33,605 nt of DNA, from NCBI GenBank assembly GCA_026987115.1, contig JALSNF010000038.1, positions 1-33,605 on the forward strand. The letters run 5' to 3'. This document shows, in pieces, positions 23,996-31,127 of this stretch (position 1 is its first letter; every line of letters starts with the position of its first letter). The notes under the pieces are model-generated. The model saw only the letters and a program-made list of their open reading frames with translations, was not told where the DNA came from and searched no databases. This DNA comes from Desulfurobacteriaceae bacterium (GTDB lineage: Bacteria; Aquificota; Aquificia; Desulfurobacteriales; Desulfurobacteriaceae). Both the position numbers and the translations under genes were made by a program.

Positions 23996-24597
23996 TAAAG
24001 AAGCCTTATTGCAGAAAGGGTTCTCTTTTCAGTTTTTTCTTTCCTGTAAGAGTAATAAAGGTCGTTGTTGCACATTGAACAGAGGTTTAAGTCCTCAATC
24101 TCCTCAACCCCGGCACTTGAAAGCTGAAGCTTATTTATCCCTTTTAAGTCAAGTAGAAACCTGTCTTCAGACACCCTCTCAAAGAAAGAAGAGTAGCGTT
24201 CCTTAAAGAGCTCCCAAAGGTCCCTCTTAACCTCATAACACTTCTTACACACGCCAACGCCTATTATTGCCTTTTTCACCTTAGTAAACCTACTCATGTA
24301 AGAAACGGCGTTAAAGGCAACGCCCTTTAAAGTTCCCCTCCAACCTGCGTGAACTATTCCTACGGCCTCTTCTCCTATTAGGAAAATGGGAATACAGTCA
24401 GCAGTTAAAACTCCTATCCACACTTCCCTATTATCGGTTATGAGGGCGTCAGCTCTGGGAGGCTTTAAGGTTCTCCTACCGACAAATGAAACCTCCCCAC
24501 CGTGAACTTGAATAGGTCTTATAACTGGGAGTCCGTCAATTTCTTTTATCTCTCTTCCGTCAGCAGGTTTCTTAGATATGAATATTTCGTAATTCAT
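23995..24597 (-). CDS. pgeF: Purine nucleoside phosphorylase PgeF (multicopper polyphenol oxidase/laccase-fold family)
   Basis: A 200-aa protein of the YfiH/LACC1 family. The metal-binding residues are visible: His32 in QVHGG, Cys68 in TADCIP and His83 in HAGWRG. Members act on purine nucleosides, and E. coli YfiH also corrects misplaced amino acids during peptidoglycan precursor synthesis. It is shorter than the usual 240 aa, mainly at the N-terminus. The ATG at 24597 has no Shine-Dalgarno and is only 17 bases from the divergent ATG at 24615. It leads the pgeF-dprA-midA run. Confidence 0.9.
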   Translation of the reverse strand: MNYEIFISKKPADGREIKEIDGLPVIRPIQVHGGEVSFVGRRTLKPPRADALITDNREVWIGVLTADCIPIFLIGEEAVGIVHAGWRGTLKGVAFNAVSYMSRFTKVKKAIIGVGVCKKCYEVKRDLWELFKERYSSFFERVSEDRFLLDLKGINKLQLSSAGVEEIEDLNLCSMCNNDLYYSYRKEKTEKRTLSAIRLL

Positions 24598-24602
24598 AGT
24601 GT

Positions 24603-24612
24603 TAAAATTTTA
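24603..24612. promoter_or_regulatory. Palindromic TAAAATTTTA shared -10 candidate in a 17-bp divergent intergenic region
   Basis: TAAAAT on the plus strand (24603-24608) places the predicted start of transcription on the A of the ATG at 24615. On the minus strand (complement of 24607-24612) it falls at about 24600, three bases before the pgeF ATG. Neither gene has room for a Shine-Dalgarno, so both mRNAs would be leaderless. No clear -35 boxes. Confidence 0.45.
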
Positions 24613-24614
24613 TC

Positions 24615-25007
24615 ATGGTAAAAGTAAAGGTAGAAAGGAGGGGATTTCCGCCTATATACGACCTTAAGCCTTCTGAAGCTTTTAAACTATTTAAGGAAAA
24701 CTTAGAAACTGCTCTGGCAGAACTTCCGTCTTCAAAGTTAACGAATAAAGCTCTCAAGGAACTTATGAAAAGAAAAGGGAAGAGAGTTTTAAACAGGCTG
24801 GAAAAGTACTTTTTAAAAGCCGACTCTTACCCCCTTCAGGCCAGGAAGCTTATATACAACGCTTTTTACCGCATATTCCTAAGATACCAATGGGCAAATG
24901 AAGCAGGAAGCGAAAAGGAGTTTGAGCTTAAAGTCTGGATTACCTCCTCTTTAGACTACTTAACAGAGTTTTGCCAGATATTAGAGGAAAAGTATGAAAG
25001 AGATTGA
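24615..25007 (+). CDS. Hypothetical helical protein, first gene of an overlapping cluster
   Basis: A 130-aa soluble protein that I do not recognise. The first 15 residues are likely a beta-strand with a conserved-looking GFPPIYDL. The rest reads as five or six amphipathic helices rich in Lys, Glu and Leu (KALKELMKRKGKRVLNRLEKYF; ARKLIYNAFYRIFLRYQW). It has no signal peptide, membrane segment or metal motif. The start ATG lacks a Shine-Dalgarno and sits directly at the predicted transcript start. Its 3' end overlaps the next gene by 14 bases. Coding is supported by composition and by its place in a four-gene overlapping run. Confidence 0.75.
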   Translation: MVKVKVERRGFPPIYDLKPSEAFKLFKENLETALAELPSSKLTNKALKELMKRKGKRVLNRLEKYFLKADSYPLQARKLIYNAFYRIFLRYQWANEAGSEKEFELKVWITSSLDYLTEFCQILEEKYERD

Positions 25008-25341
25008 GTCTAGGTGGGTTTTACAGGAACTCTTTGTTGACCCCTCCTTTGAGGGAGAGGTTAAAGAGGGAGAGCTCTTTTTAAAAGTATCATCTAAGGG
25101 GAAAAGGGAAGGAAAAAACTTAAAAGTAATAACGGAAATATCGGGCTCCGTAATAGAGGGAGGGGTTCAGGTAGCCAACCTAAGGTTTGTAAGCTTAACC
25201 GTAGTTGAACCTAAAAGGAAGAGGAAGAAAACCGTGCTGAGGGAGGTTGAGAAAGAGAGGGTAAGGGAGCTCCTTAACATAATCCCCCTTTACTTAATAA
25301 AGTCCAAAATAGTATTGGGAAGGGTTGAAGTTGAGCTGTAG
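24994..25341 (+). CDS. Hypothetical beta-rich protein
   Basis: A 115-aa protein of unknown family. The N-terminal 75 residues alternate short strands (GELFLKVSS, LKVITEISGSVIEGGVQVANLRFVSLTVVE), then a basic patch KRKRKK, then a helix RVRELLNIIPLYLI and a last strand. No signal peptide or catalytic motif is visible. The ATG start lies inside the previous gene (14-base overlap), with GAGGAAAAG upstream as ribosome-binding site. The end overlaps the following gene by 17 bases. It probably forms a unit with its two neighbours. Confidence 0.72.
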   Translation: MKEIESRWVLQELFVDPSFEGEVKEGELFLKVSSKGKREGKNLKVITEISGSVIEGGVQVANLRFVSLTVVEPKRKRKKTVLREVEKERVRELLNIIPLYLIKSKIVLGRVEVEL

Positions 25342-26056
25342 CTGCAGGAAAGGCAAGAAGCTCTCAGAGATAGAGAGCAAAGATATAAATAAGTTAATTA
25401 AGCTGTTAATGGAAAACCCGAAGGCTTTCCTGTTAATTCTTGAAGTCGTAAATAGCTTCAGGCCAACAGATAGAGAGAGAGTCAAGGCAGAAAAACTGTT
25501 TTTGGCAGTTAAAGACATACTGGAGCTCTCTTTAACAGATTACGGCAAGGGAGAAGAGGTTTTAAAGACCTTAAAGGAGCTCCTTTTAAAGGACAAGAGG
25601 CGAGGAGACTTCCTTGAAGTCCTACTTTCAAAAGCAGGCCCTTTAACTTTTAAAGGAAGGTATAAAAGGGTAAACCAGTGTAGGGTATTTAAAGGGAACA
25701 GGAAACTCTCTGAAAAGGAGATAGACGTTGCCTTCTCGGGAAAGGAGGTTTTAGAGCTCCACGAGTGTAAAGTAAACATGGTTCGCCAATGGAGAGACCC
25801 TTTAAGGGGGAAAAACAGGAAGGGGAAAAAGCTCATGTTCCTTAACTCCCTCCCTGTTGAGTGTAAAAACGGTAAAGAAGTAATACCCTTTTGCACCAGC
25901 CTTGACGGGAAGATGGGAATAGAGTACGTAAAACTCCTTTTTAAGTTCTATAGATTTAAGAGGATAAAGGTAGCAGGGAGAGAAGAGCTCTTTAAAAAGC
26001 TCTTTAGGAGGGAGAGATGGTCTTTAAAGACAGAAAAGAGGCCGGGGAGCTCTTAG
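25325..26056 (+). CDS. Hypothetical protein, candidate PD-(D/E)XK-fold nuclease
   Basis: A 243-aa protein without a recognised name. Residues 94-152 have the layout of a restriction-endonuclease-like core: a helix with Glu98 (GDFLEVLL), then I133-D134-V, then E147-C-K149 at the end of a strand (VLELHECKV). This gives the E...D...ExK pattern of metal-dependent nucleases. The N-terminus has CSC (5-7), and Cys119, Cys148 and two later Cys might bind metal. The assigned start is TTG at 25325 (overlapping the previous gene by 17 bases); a second in-frame TTG at 25331 is better spaced from GGGAAGGG. The 3' end overlaps the phosphoribosyltransferase gene by 40 bases. The nuclease call is inference from spacing of acidic residues. 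Confidence 0.6.
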   Translation: MKLSCSCRKGKKLSEIESKDINKLIKLLMENPKAFLLILEVVNSFRPTDRERVKAEKLFLAVKDILELSLTDYGKGEEVLKTLKELLLKDKRRGDFLEVLLSKAGPLTFKGRYKRVNQCRVFKGNRKLSEKEIDVAFSGKEVLELHECKVNMVRQWRDPLRGKNRKGKKLMFLNSLPVECKNGKEVIPFCTSLDGKMGIEYVKLLFKFYRFKRIKVAGREELFKKLFRRERWSLKTEKRPGSS

Positions 26057-26685
26057 CAAAAGCCATTAAAGAGAGGCTTAACGGAGACTTAAAAGAGCCC
26101 GTAGTCGTTGCAATACCAAGGGGAGGAGTCGTTGTAGCAGAACCGATAGCAAAAGCCCTTAAAGCTCCTATAGACTTAGTTATACCGAGGAAAATAGGAG
26201 CTCCCTTTAACCCGGAATTTGCAGTTGCGGCTATAACCGAAGAGGGAACCGTCTTCTTAAACCCGAACCTGAGCCCTGAGCTTATGCTTAGGCTCGGAAT
26301 AACGGAAGATTACCTCAAAGAACAGGCCTTAAAAGAGCTCCAGGAGATAAGGAGGCGCAAAGAAAAGTACCTATCGGGACTTGGAAAAATAGAAAAAGAG
26401 GGAAGAGACGTTATACTGGTTGACGACGGAATAGCTACGGGGCTAACAGTTAAAGCGGCAATAGCCTCCTTAAGGAAGGAAAATCCAAGAAGGATAATAC
26501 TTGCAGTTCCAGTAATGCCAAGGGACAAAGTCAGGGAGTTTGAGGGAATAGTTGACGAGCTTATAGTCCTTTACGCCCCAGTTGACTTCTCGGCAGTAGG
26601 CCAGTTTTATTACGATTTCTCCCAGACCACAGACGAAGAAGTAATAGAAATACTCAAGGAAAACAGAGGAGAAATTCAAAGTTAA
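26017..26685 (+). CDS. Phosphoribosyltransferase family protein
   Basis: A 222-aa type I phosphoribosyltransferase. The PRPP-binding loop is VILVDDGIATGLT (Asp136, Asp137, Thr141-Thr144). The PPi loop region IPRGGV (33-38) and the flexible-loop/hood segment IPRKIGAPFNPEFAVAAI (56-73) match the large group of predicted PRTases of this length, several of which are fused to or near hydrolases. The substrate base is unknown. ATG at 26017 has GGAGGGAG upstream, inside the previous gene. It is followed by a probable extra promoter for the next gene. Confidence 0.87.
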   Translation: MVFKDRKEAGELLAKAIKERLNGDLKEPVVVAIPRGGVVVAEPIAKALKAPIDLVIPRKIGAPFNPEFAVAAITEEGTVFLNPNLSPELMLRLGITEDYLKEQALKELQEIRRRKEKYLSGLGKIEKEGRDVILVDDGIATGLTVKAAIASLRKENPRRIILAVPVMPRDKVREFEGIVDELIVLYAPVDFSAVGQFYYDFSQTTDEEVIEILKENRGEIQS

Positions 26686-26688
26686 ACT

Positions 26689-26697
26689 TGCTAAAAT
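26689..26697 (+). promoter_or_regulatory. Possible extended -10 promoter before the 89-aa gene and mtnP
   Basis: TGCTAAAAT matches the TGn extension plus a 5/6 -10 hexamer. It lies about 30 bases before the ATG at 26726 and upstream of a strong AAGGAGG. No -35 is evident. Confidence 0.4.
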
Positions 26698-26725
26698 CCC
26701 TTAAATCTTTAAGGAGGAAAGGGAA

Positions 26726-26995
26726 ATGGTTTTATCCTTCGGAGAAATTCCCCAAGAACACGAGATAGTGAACATAGCCTACGCCTTTGCACAGCAGAAA
26801 CAAAAGCAGTGGTTTAACGGGGAGCTCCCAATAGACCCTGTAATGAGGGTAGTCTCAATGCTTGAAGAGCAGGCAAGACAGCTTAAGGCAGACGGAGTAA
26901 AGAACATACAGGTTAAAATCCTTGAAGGAACAGACAAGGACGGCGACAAGGTAATAAACGTTTGGGGTATGGGAACTATAGTCAAGCTTAAGTAG
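26726..26995 (+). CDS. Small hypothetical protein upstream of mtnP
   Basis: An 89-aa soluble protein I cannot assign. The N-terminal half is helical and Gln-rich (AYAFAQQKQKQWFNGE; PVMRVVSMLEEQARQLKADG). The C-terminal half has two strands separated by an acidic turn, GTDKDGDKV, and ends WGMGTIVKLK. The DKDGD stretch recalls a calcium-binding loop but there is no EF-hand context. It has a strong Shine-Dalgarno (AAGGAGG) and possibly its own promoter, and mtnP follows ten bases after its stop, so good expression is likely. Confidence 0.75.
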   Translation: MVLSFGEIPQEHEIVNIAYAFAQQKQKQWFNGELPIDPVMRVVSMLEEQARQLKADGVKNIQVKILEGTDKDGDKVINVWGMGTIVKLK

Positions 26996-27005
26996 GAGGA
27001 GGAAG

Positions 27006-27860
27006 ATGAAAATAGGAGTAATAGGAGGAAGCGGACTTTACCAGATAGAGGGACTAAAAGAGGTTAAAGAGATAAGACTTGAAACCCCCTTCGGGGAGCC
27101 TTCAGACGCCTACATATACGGGAAACTTGCAGGGAAAGAGGTTTACTTCTTACCCCGCCACGGAAGGGGACACACCTACCTACCATCAGAAGTCCCCTAC
27201 AGGGCAAACATTTACGGCTTTAAAATGTTAGGGGTTGACTGTATAATCTCTATAAGTGCCGTAGGTTCAATGAAGGAAGAGATAAAGCCGGGAGACTTTG
27301 TAATAGTCACCCAATACTTTGACAGGACTAAAAACAGACCTTCAACATTTTTCGGAAACGGAATAGTTGCTCACATCCCCTTTGATACCCCTACCTGTCC
27401 CCTTTTAAACGAGGTAATTTACAGAGCTTGCTTGGAGGAAGGAATCCCCGTCCACAAAGAGGGAACGTACATCTGCATAGAGGGCCCACAGTTTTCAACA
27501 AAGGCAGAGTCAAAGATATACAGGAGTTGGGGAGTTGACGTTATAGGGATGACGAACATCCCCGAGGCAAAGCTTGCAAGGGAGGCTGAAATCCCCTACT
27601 CTGCAGTGGCACTTGCAACAGACTACGATGTTTGGAAAGAGGGAGAAGAGGTAAACGTAGAAAAGGTTCTAGCTACAATGGCAAGGAACATTGAAAACGC
27701 AAAGAGGATGCTAAAAAGGGTAATAGAGACCATAAAGCCTCAAGACATAGAGAACTCTATAGCCAAAACTGCACTGGTAGGTGCAATTCAAACCAAACCC
27801 GAATTTATAAGCCAAGAAGTTAAAAAGAGGCTTTGGCTTCTCTTAAAGGACAGGGTTTAA
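27006..27860 (+). CDS. mtnP: S-methyl-5'-thioadenosine phosphorylase
   Basis: Cleaves methylthioadenosine, a by-product of polyamine synthesis, with phosphate to adenine and methylthioribose 1-phosphate. Length 284 aa. The N-terminal GVIGGSGLY phosphate loop, RHGRGHTYLPSEVPYRAN, EGPQFSTKAES and GMTNIPEAKLAREAEIPYSAVALATDYD follow the MTAP/PNP trimeric family. The ATD-Y-D-W pattern favours MTA over guanosine-type substrates. A thermostable archaeal-type MTAP with broader purine range is possible. ATG at 27006 has AGGAGGAGG. Unlike most genes here it has no GAGCTC. Salvage of adenine fits the neighbouring phosphoribosyltransferase, but that link is inference. Confidence 0.93.
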   Translation: MKIGVIGGSGLYQIEGLKEVKEIRLETPFGEPSDAYIYGKLAGKEVYFLPRHGRGHTYLPSEVPYRANIYGFKMLGVDCIISISAVGSMKEEIKPGDFVIVTQYFDRTKNRPSTFFGNGIVAHIPFDTPTCPLLNEVIYRACLEEGIPVHKEGTYICIEGPQFSTKAESKIYRSWGVDVIGMTNIPEAKLAREAEIPYSAVALATDYDVWKEGEEVNVEKVLATMARNIENAKRMLKRVIETIKPQDIENSIAKTALVGAIQTKPEFISQEVKKRLWLLLKDRV

Positions 27861-27863
27861 GGG

Positions 27864-28277
27864 CTATCCCCTGTGGTAGGGGGAGCCCCTGTTTATCTCC
27901 TGAGCCCTAAAAAGCTGCTCAAGGAGAACTATCCTTGCAACATCGTGCTGAAGAGTAAGCTTTGAAAGTGAGAGGATAAGGTCTGAGCTCTCTTTAACCT
28001 CTCTAGAAAGCCCCTCTGCTCCCCCAATAAAAAAGGTTATGTCCCTGTAATTAGAAATTAACCTGGCAAACTCGGTAGAAGTAAACTCTTTTCCCCTCTC
28101 GTCTAAGGCAACTTTAAAACCAACGGCCTTCTTTAAAAGCCTTTTCCCCTCCTCCTCTTTGCTCTTCCCCTTTTTAACTTCAATAACTTCAAGGCCGCGA
28201 ACTCTTTTAAGGTAGAGTTCCTGAGCTTCCCTAAAGACAGGTGCTATTTTACCTACCGAAACAACTCTCAGTTTCAC
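27864..28277 (-). CDS. rlmH: 23S rRNA pseudouridine(1915) N3-methyltransferase RlmH
   Basis: A SPOUT-fold methyltransferase acting on pseudouridine 1915 of 23S rRNA in helix 69 of assembled ribosomes. Length 137 aa, slightly short of the usual 155. The SAM-knot motif ITFFIGGAEGLS and the C-terminal LLEQLFRAQEINRGSPYHRG are characteristic, including the conserved YHR end. The start is GTG at 28277, overlapping the rsfS TGA as GTGA. It is the last gene of the minus-strand operon; mtnP ends three bases away on the other strand. Confidence 0.95.
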   Translation of the reverse strand: MKLRVVSVGKIAPVFREAQELYLKRVRGLEVIEVKKGKSKEEEGKRLLKKAVGFKVALDERGKEFTSTEFARLISNYRDITFFIGGAEGLSREVKESSDLILSLSKLTLQHDVARIVLLEQLFRAQEINRGSPYHRG

Positions 28278-28642
28278 CGTGAAACTTCTTCAGGAAGGAG
28301 TTCGTCTATAGACAGCTTGGGAGCGTCAAGCCAGAGGGATTCTAGGTTGTAGAGCTCCCTAAATTCCGGCCTAAAAATGTGAACTATTACATCTCCAAAG
28401 TCTAAAAGTATCCAGTTTCCGTTCTCATAGCCTTCAAGGCTGACAGGTAAAACTCCTCTCTCCTTAAAAACCTTTTTTACTTCGTCTGCAATGGTCCTTC
28501 CGTGAACATCGGAAGTGGCGGTTAAAATTACGAAGAAGTCTGCAATTGAACCAAGCCCCCTTAGGTCAATAACTTTTGGCTCTTCAGCCTTTTTTGAAAG
28601 GGATGCCTTAAGGGCAAGTTTTACCTTCTCCAAACTGTCCAA
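28274..28642 (-). CDS. rsfS: Ribosome silencing factor RsfS
   Basis: Binds uL14 on the large subunit and blocks subunit joining when nutrients are scarce. Length 122 aa, with the family blocks VIDLRGLGSIADFFVILTATSDVHGRTIADEV and LLDFGDVIVHIFRPEFRELYNLESLW intact. The start is TTG at 28642 with AGGAGGAAAAC upstream, nine bases after the bamD stop. The pairing with rlmH, both acting on the 50S subunit, is common in bacteria. Confidence 0.96.
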   Translation of the reverse strand: MDSLEKVKLALKASLSKKAEEPKVIDLRGLGSIADFFVILTATSDVHGRTIADEVKKVFKERGVLPVSLEGYENGNWILLDFGDVIVHIFRPEFRELYNLESLWLDAPKLSIDELLPEEVSR

Positions 28643-28651
28643 GTTTTCCTC

Positions 28652-29605
28652 CTAAAGGGTTTCCTTAATTTTCCACCAGATAGAGTGTTTAATTGGGTTA
28701 ACAACAGGCTCAACCTCAAGGTGCTTTATTCCCTTTAAGATGTCCTTAGCCTTTAGGGCATACTCGGAGTTGGGATAGTCTCTAACGAGCTTCTCAAGTA
28801 TCTCCTTACCGATTTTCCTATTCTCTTTAGCAAGCTCTTTCCACTTCTTAATGTCCTTCTCTATAAGGGCTACCCTGTTTTTAGCAACTCTCCTTTCGTC
28901 AGGGTCTTTTGAGCGGAGTTTCTCCTCTTCCTTATCTAAGCTCCTCTTTAGCCTCTCTATCTCCTCTTTTGATTGAACGGGAGTATAGTAATAAGCCCTT
29001 CCCAACAAGTAATTGAGCCTGTCTAAAGGCTCAACGTCAGAGTATTTTGCCTTTACATCCTTATACCTGTAGATTGAAGCCGTAAACTTCCTGAGCATGT
29101 CGTAAGTTCCACCTATGTATATCTCGTGCTCTGCCAATATCTTCTTGGCAATTTTCCTGTATTCTTCAGCTTTAGAAATGCGAAAGTCTTTAGGGTATCG
29201 CTTTATAAACTCACTAAACAGGCCGTAAGCTTTCTTTGCAAAGCTAACGTCCCACTGGGGGCCCTTAACTAGGTTTAGGTAGCAAACTCCCAACCTAAAG
29301 AGGGCATCCTTTGCCTTCGGGGAGGCAGGGTAAAGCTGAAGGAACTCCTCGTAGTTTAGGGCTGCGTTTTCGTAATCACCTTGGTTAAAGTAAGCGTCTG
29401 CAAGGGCTATTTGTGCTACTTCCTGCTCTTTTGGCGAGAGCTCCCCGCTGTCTAGCGCTTTCTGAAGCAGGAAAGCACTTCTTCCCCAGTCTTCCTTCAT
29501 TGCAGCTTCAATACCCTTCCTGTACTGCTCTTGTGAAGTTTGAGGTATCTTTTCACAGGAAGAAAAGAGCAAGAGAAGACCGAAAGTCAGAGCAAACTTC
29601 CTCAT
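28652..29605 (-). CDS. bamD: Outer membrane assembly lipoprotein BamD-like
   Basis: A 317-aa lipoprotein with N-terminal signal ending LLLLFSSC (Cys18 as lipidation site; Phe at -3 is slightly unusual). TPR repeats follow (about 25-135: YRKGIEAAMKEDWGRSAFLLQKAL; ADAYFNQGDYENAALNYEEFLQLYP; KDALFRLGVCYLN). A later segment resembles the BamD helical repeats, and a long charged coiled region of about 60 residues (205-265) is larger than in E. coli BamD (245 aa). In the BAM complex it helps fold outer-membrane beta-barrels. The ATG at 29605 has AGAGGAG. A generic TPR lipoprotein such as YbgF/CpoB is the main alternative. Confidence 0.8.
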   Translation of the reverse strand: MRKFALTFGLLLLFSSCEKIPQTSQEQYRKGIEAAMKEDWGRSAFLLQKALDSGELSPKEQEVAQIALADAYFNQGDYENAALNYEEFLQLYPASPKAKDALFRLGVCYLNLVKGPQWDVSFAKKAYGLFSEFIKRYPKDFRISKAEEYRKIAKKILAEHEIYIGGTYDMLRKFTASIYRYKDVKAKYSDVEPLDRLNYLLGRAYYYTPVQSKEEIERLKRSLDKEEEKLRSKDPDERRVAKNRVALIEKDIKKWKELAKENRKIGKEILEKLVRDYPNSEYALKAKDILKGIKHLEVEPVVNPIKHSIWWKIKETL

Positions 29606-29645
29606 TGAAGCTCCTCTTTAAGGTTAGTATCGTAATATAACATAA

Positions 29646-31127
29646 CTACTTTTTAGAGATAACGTAGTTCTCTATGTGATACCTTTCAACGGGAACAACC
29701 TTAAACTCTACGCCGTAGAGCTCCCCCATCCTGTCCAAAACCTCTTTCTCTTCGTTGAGAAGCTTGTCGGCAACGAGGGGATTTGAGTAAATCCTTATCT
29801 CTTTAACCTTGCCCCGACTGCTTTTCAAGGAAGAGAGAACTTCCCTCTCAATCTCAAAGGCCACCGTTTCTGGGGACTTAACAGTCCCCCTTCCTTCACA
29901 GTAAGGACAGGTCATAGTTAGGCTCTTTCCCAAGCTCTTCTTTACCCTTTTCCTGGTCATCTCAACTATGCCGATTTCAGACATACTTACAATCTTAGTT
30001 CTAGCCCTGTCTCTACTTAACTCTTTTTCAAGGGTTTCAAGAAGTAGCTTCCTGTTTTCCTCGCTTTTCATGTCTATAAAGTCTATTACTACTATCCCTC
30101 CAATGTCCCTGAGCCTTAACTGTCTGGCTATCTCTTTAACGGCTTTAAGGTTTACCTCTAAAGCGGTATCCTCCACCGTAGAGCTCTTTTTAAACTTACC
30201 GCTGTTAACGTCTATTGAAACGAGAGCCTCTGTTTCGTCTATAACTATGTAGCCTCCCCCGGGAAGGTAAACTTTCCTTGAAAGGGCTTTCCTTATTGCC
30301 TCTTCAACTTGAAACTTCTCAAAAAGAGGAATGTCTCCCTTGTATAGGAAGAGCCTATCTGAAAACTCAGGTATAAAACTATTTACGAAGGTTAAGGCTC
30401 TCTTATATTCAGAAGGAGAGTCTATTATTACCTGACTAACATCTTGGGTTAATAGGTCCCTTAAAGTCCTCAAAACTATATCAAGCTCTTGATAGAGAAG
30501 TGAAGGTGGAGGTAAACTCTCTCCCTTCTCTCTTATGTCTTCCCAGACTCCCATTAAGTAGTTCAAGTCTTTAAGGAGCTCTTCCCTTGAGGCCCCTTCA
30601 GCGGCAGTCCTTGCTATAAGGCCGCACCCTTCAGGCTTTATCTCCTTTAAGAGCTTTTCAAGCCTTTCCCTCTCCTCTTCTTCCTCTATCCTCCTTGAAA
30701 GGCCTACCTTATCTACCGTAGGAAGGAGAACCAAGTAGCGCCCGGGAAGGGTAATGTTCGTGGTAATCCTTGGTCCTTTGGTTCCTATGGGCTCTTTTAT
30801 AACTTGAACTATAACCTCTTCCCCTGCAGAGAGGAGTTCTTCTATCGGCGGGAGCTCTGCCCTTTCGTCTCCTTCTAAGGAGACATCTTCGTCTTCCAGA
30901 AAGTTTACAGCTTCTCTAACGTAGAGAAAGGCTTTCTGAGAGTGGCCTATGTCAACGAAAGCAGCCTGAACCGCAGGAACTACTTTTAAAACCTTTCCCT
31001 TGTATATGTTGCCAACAAGTCCTTTCTTCCCTTTCCTCTCAACGTAAAACTCTGCAAGCTGACCGTCTTCAAGAATTGCAACTCTAATCTCTCTAGTCAG
31101 TGCGTTTATAAGTATTTTCCTTTCCAA
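29646..31127 (-). CDS. rng: Ribonuclease E/G family endoribonuclease
   Basis: A 5'-end-sensing single-strand endonuclease for rRNA maturation and mRNA decay. At 493 aa it is of RNase G length, lacking the RNase E scaffold tail. The S1-like domain is near 38-75 (GNIYKGKVLKVVPAVQAAFVDIG). The DNase I-like core has the two catalytic aspartates in SIDVNSGKF and VIDFIDM, and the zinc-link CPYCEGRG follows near 410. Start is TTG at 31127 with AAGGAG eight bases upstream, inside the preceding gene (35-base overlap), so it is translationally coupled to the radical SAM protein. Confidence 0.95.
   Translation of the reverse strand: MERKILINALTREIRVAILEDGQLAEFYVERKGKKGLVGNIYKGKVLKVVPAVQAAFVDIGHSQKAFLYVREAVNFLEDEDVSLEGDERAELPPIEELLSAGEEVIVQVIKEPIGTKGPRITTNITLPGRYLVLLPTVDKVGLSRRIEEEEERERLEKLLKEIKPEGCGLIARTAAEGASREELLKDLNYLMGVWEDIREKGESLPPPSLLYQELDIVLRTLRDLLTQDVSQVIIDSPSEYKRALTFVNSFIPEFSDRLFLYKGDIPLFEKFQVEEAIRKALSRKVYLPGGGYIVIDETEALVSIDVNSGKFKKSSTVEDTALEVNLKAVKEIARQLRLRDIGGIVVIDFIDMKSEENRKLLLETLEKELSRDRARTKIVSMSEIGIVEMTRKRVKKSLGKSLTMTCPYCEGRGTVKSPETVAFEIEREVLSSLKSSRGKVKEIRIYSNPLVADKLLNEEKEVLDRMGELYGVEFKVVPVERYHIENYVISKK

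Noticed and set aside
27861-27888. Imperfect hairpin GGGCT..CCCC / GGGG..AGCCC after mtnP
   Set aside because: Almost all of it encodes the conserved RGSPYHRG end of RlmH, it has an internal mismatch and no T tract, so a terminator is not supported.
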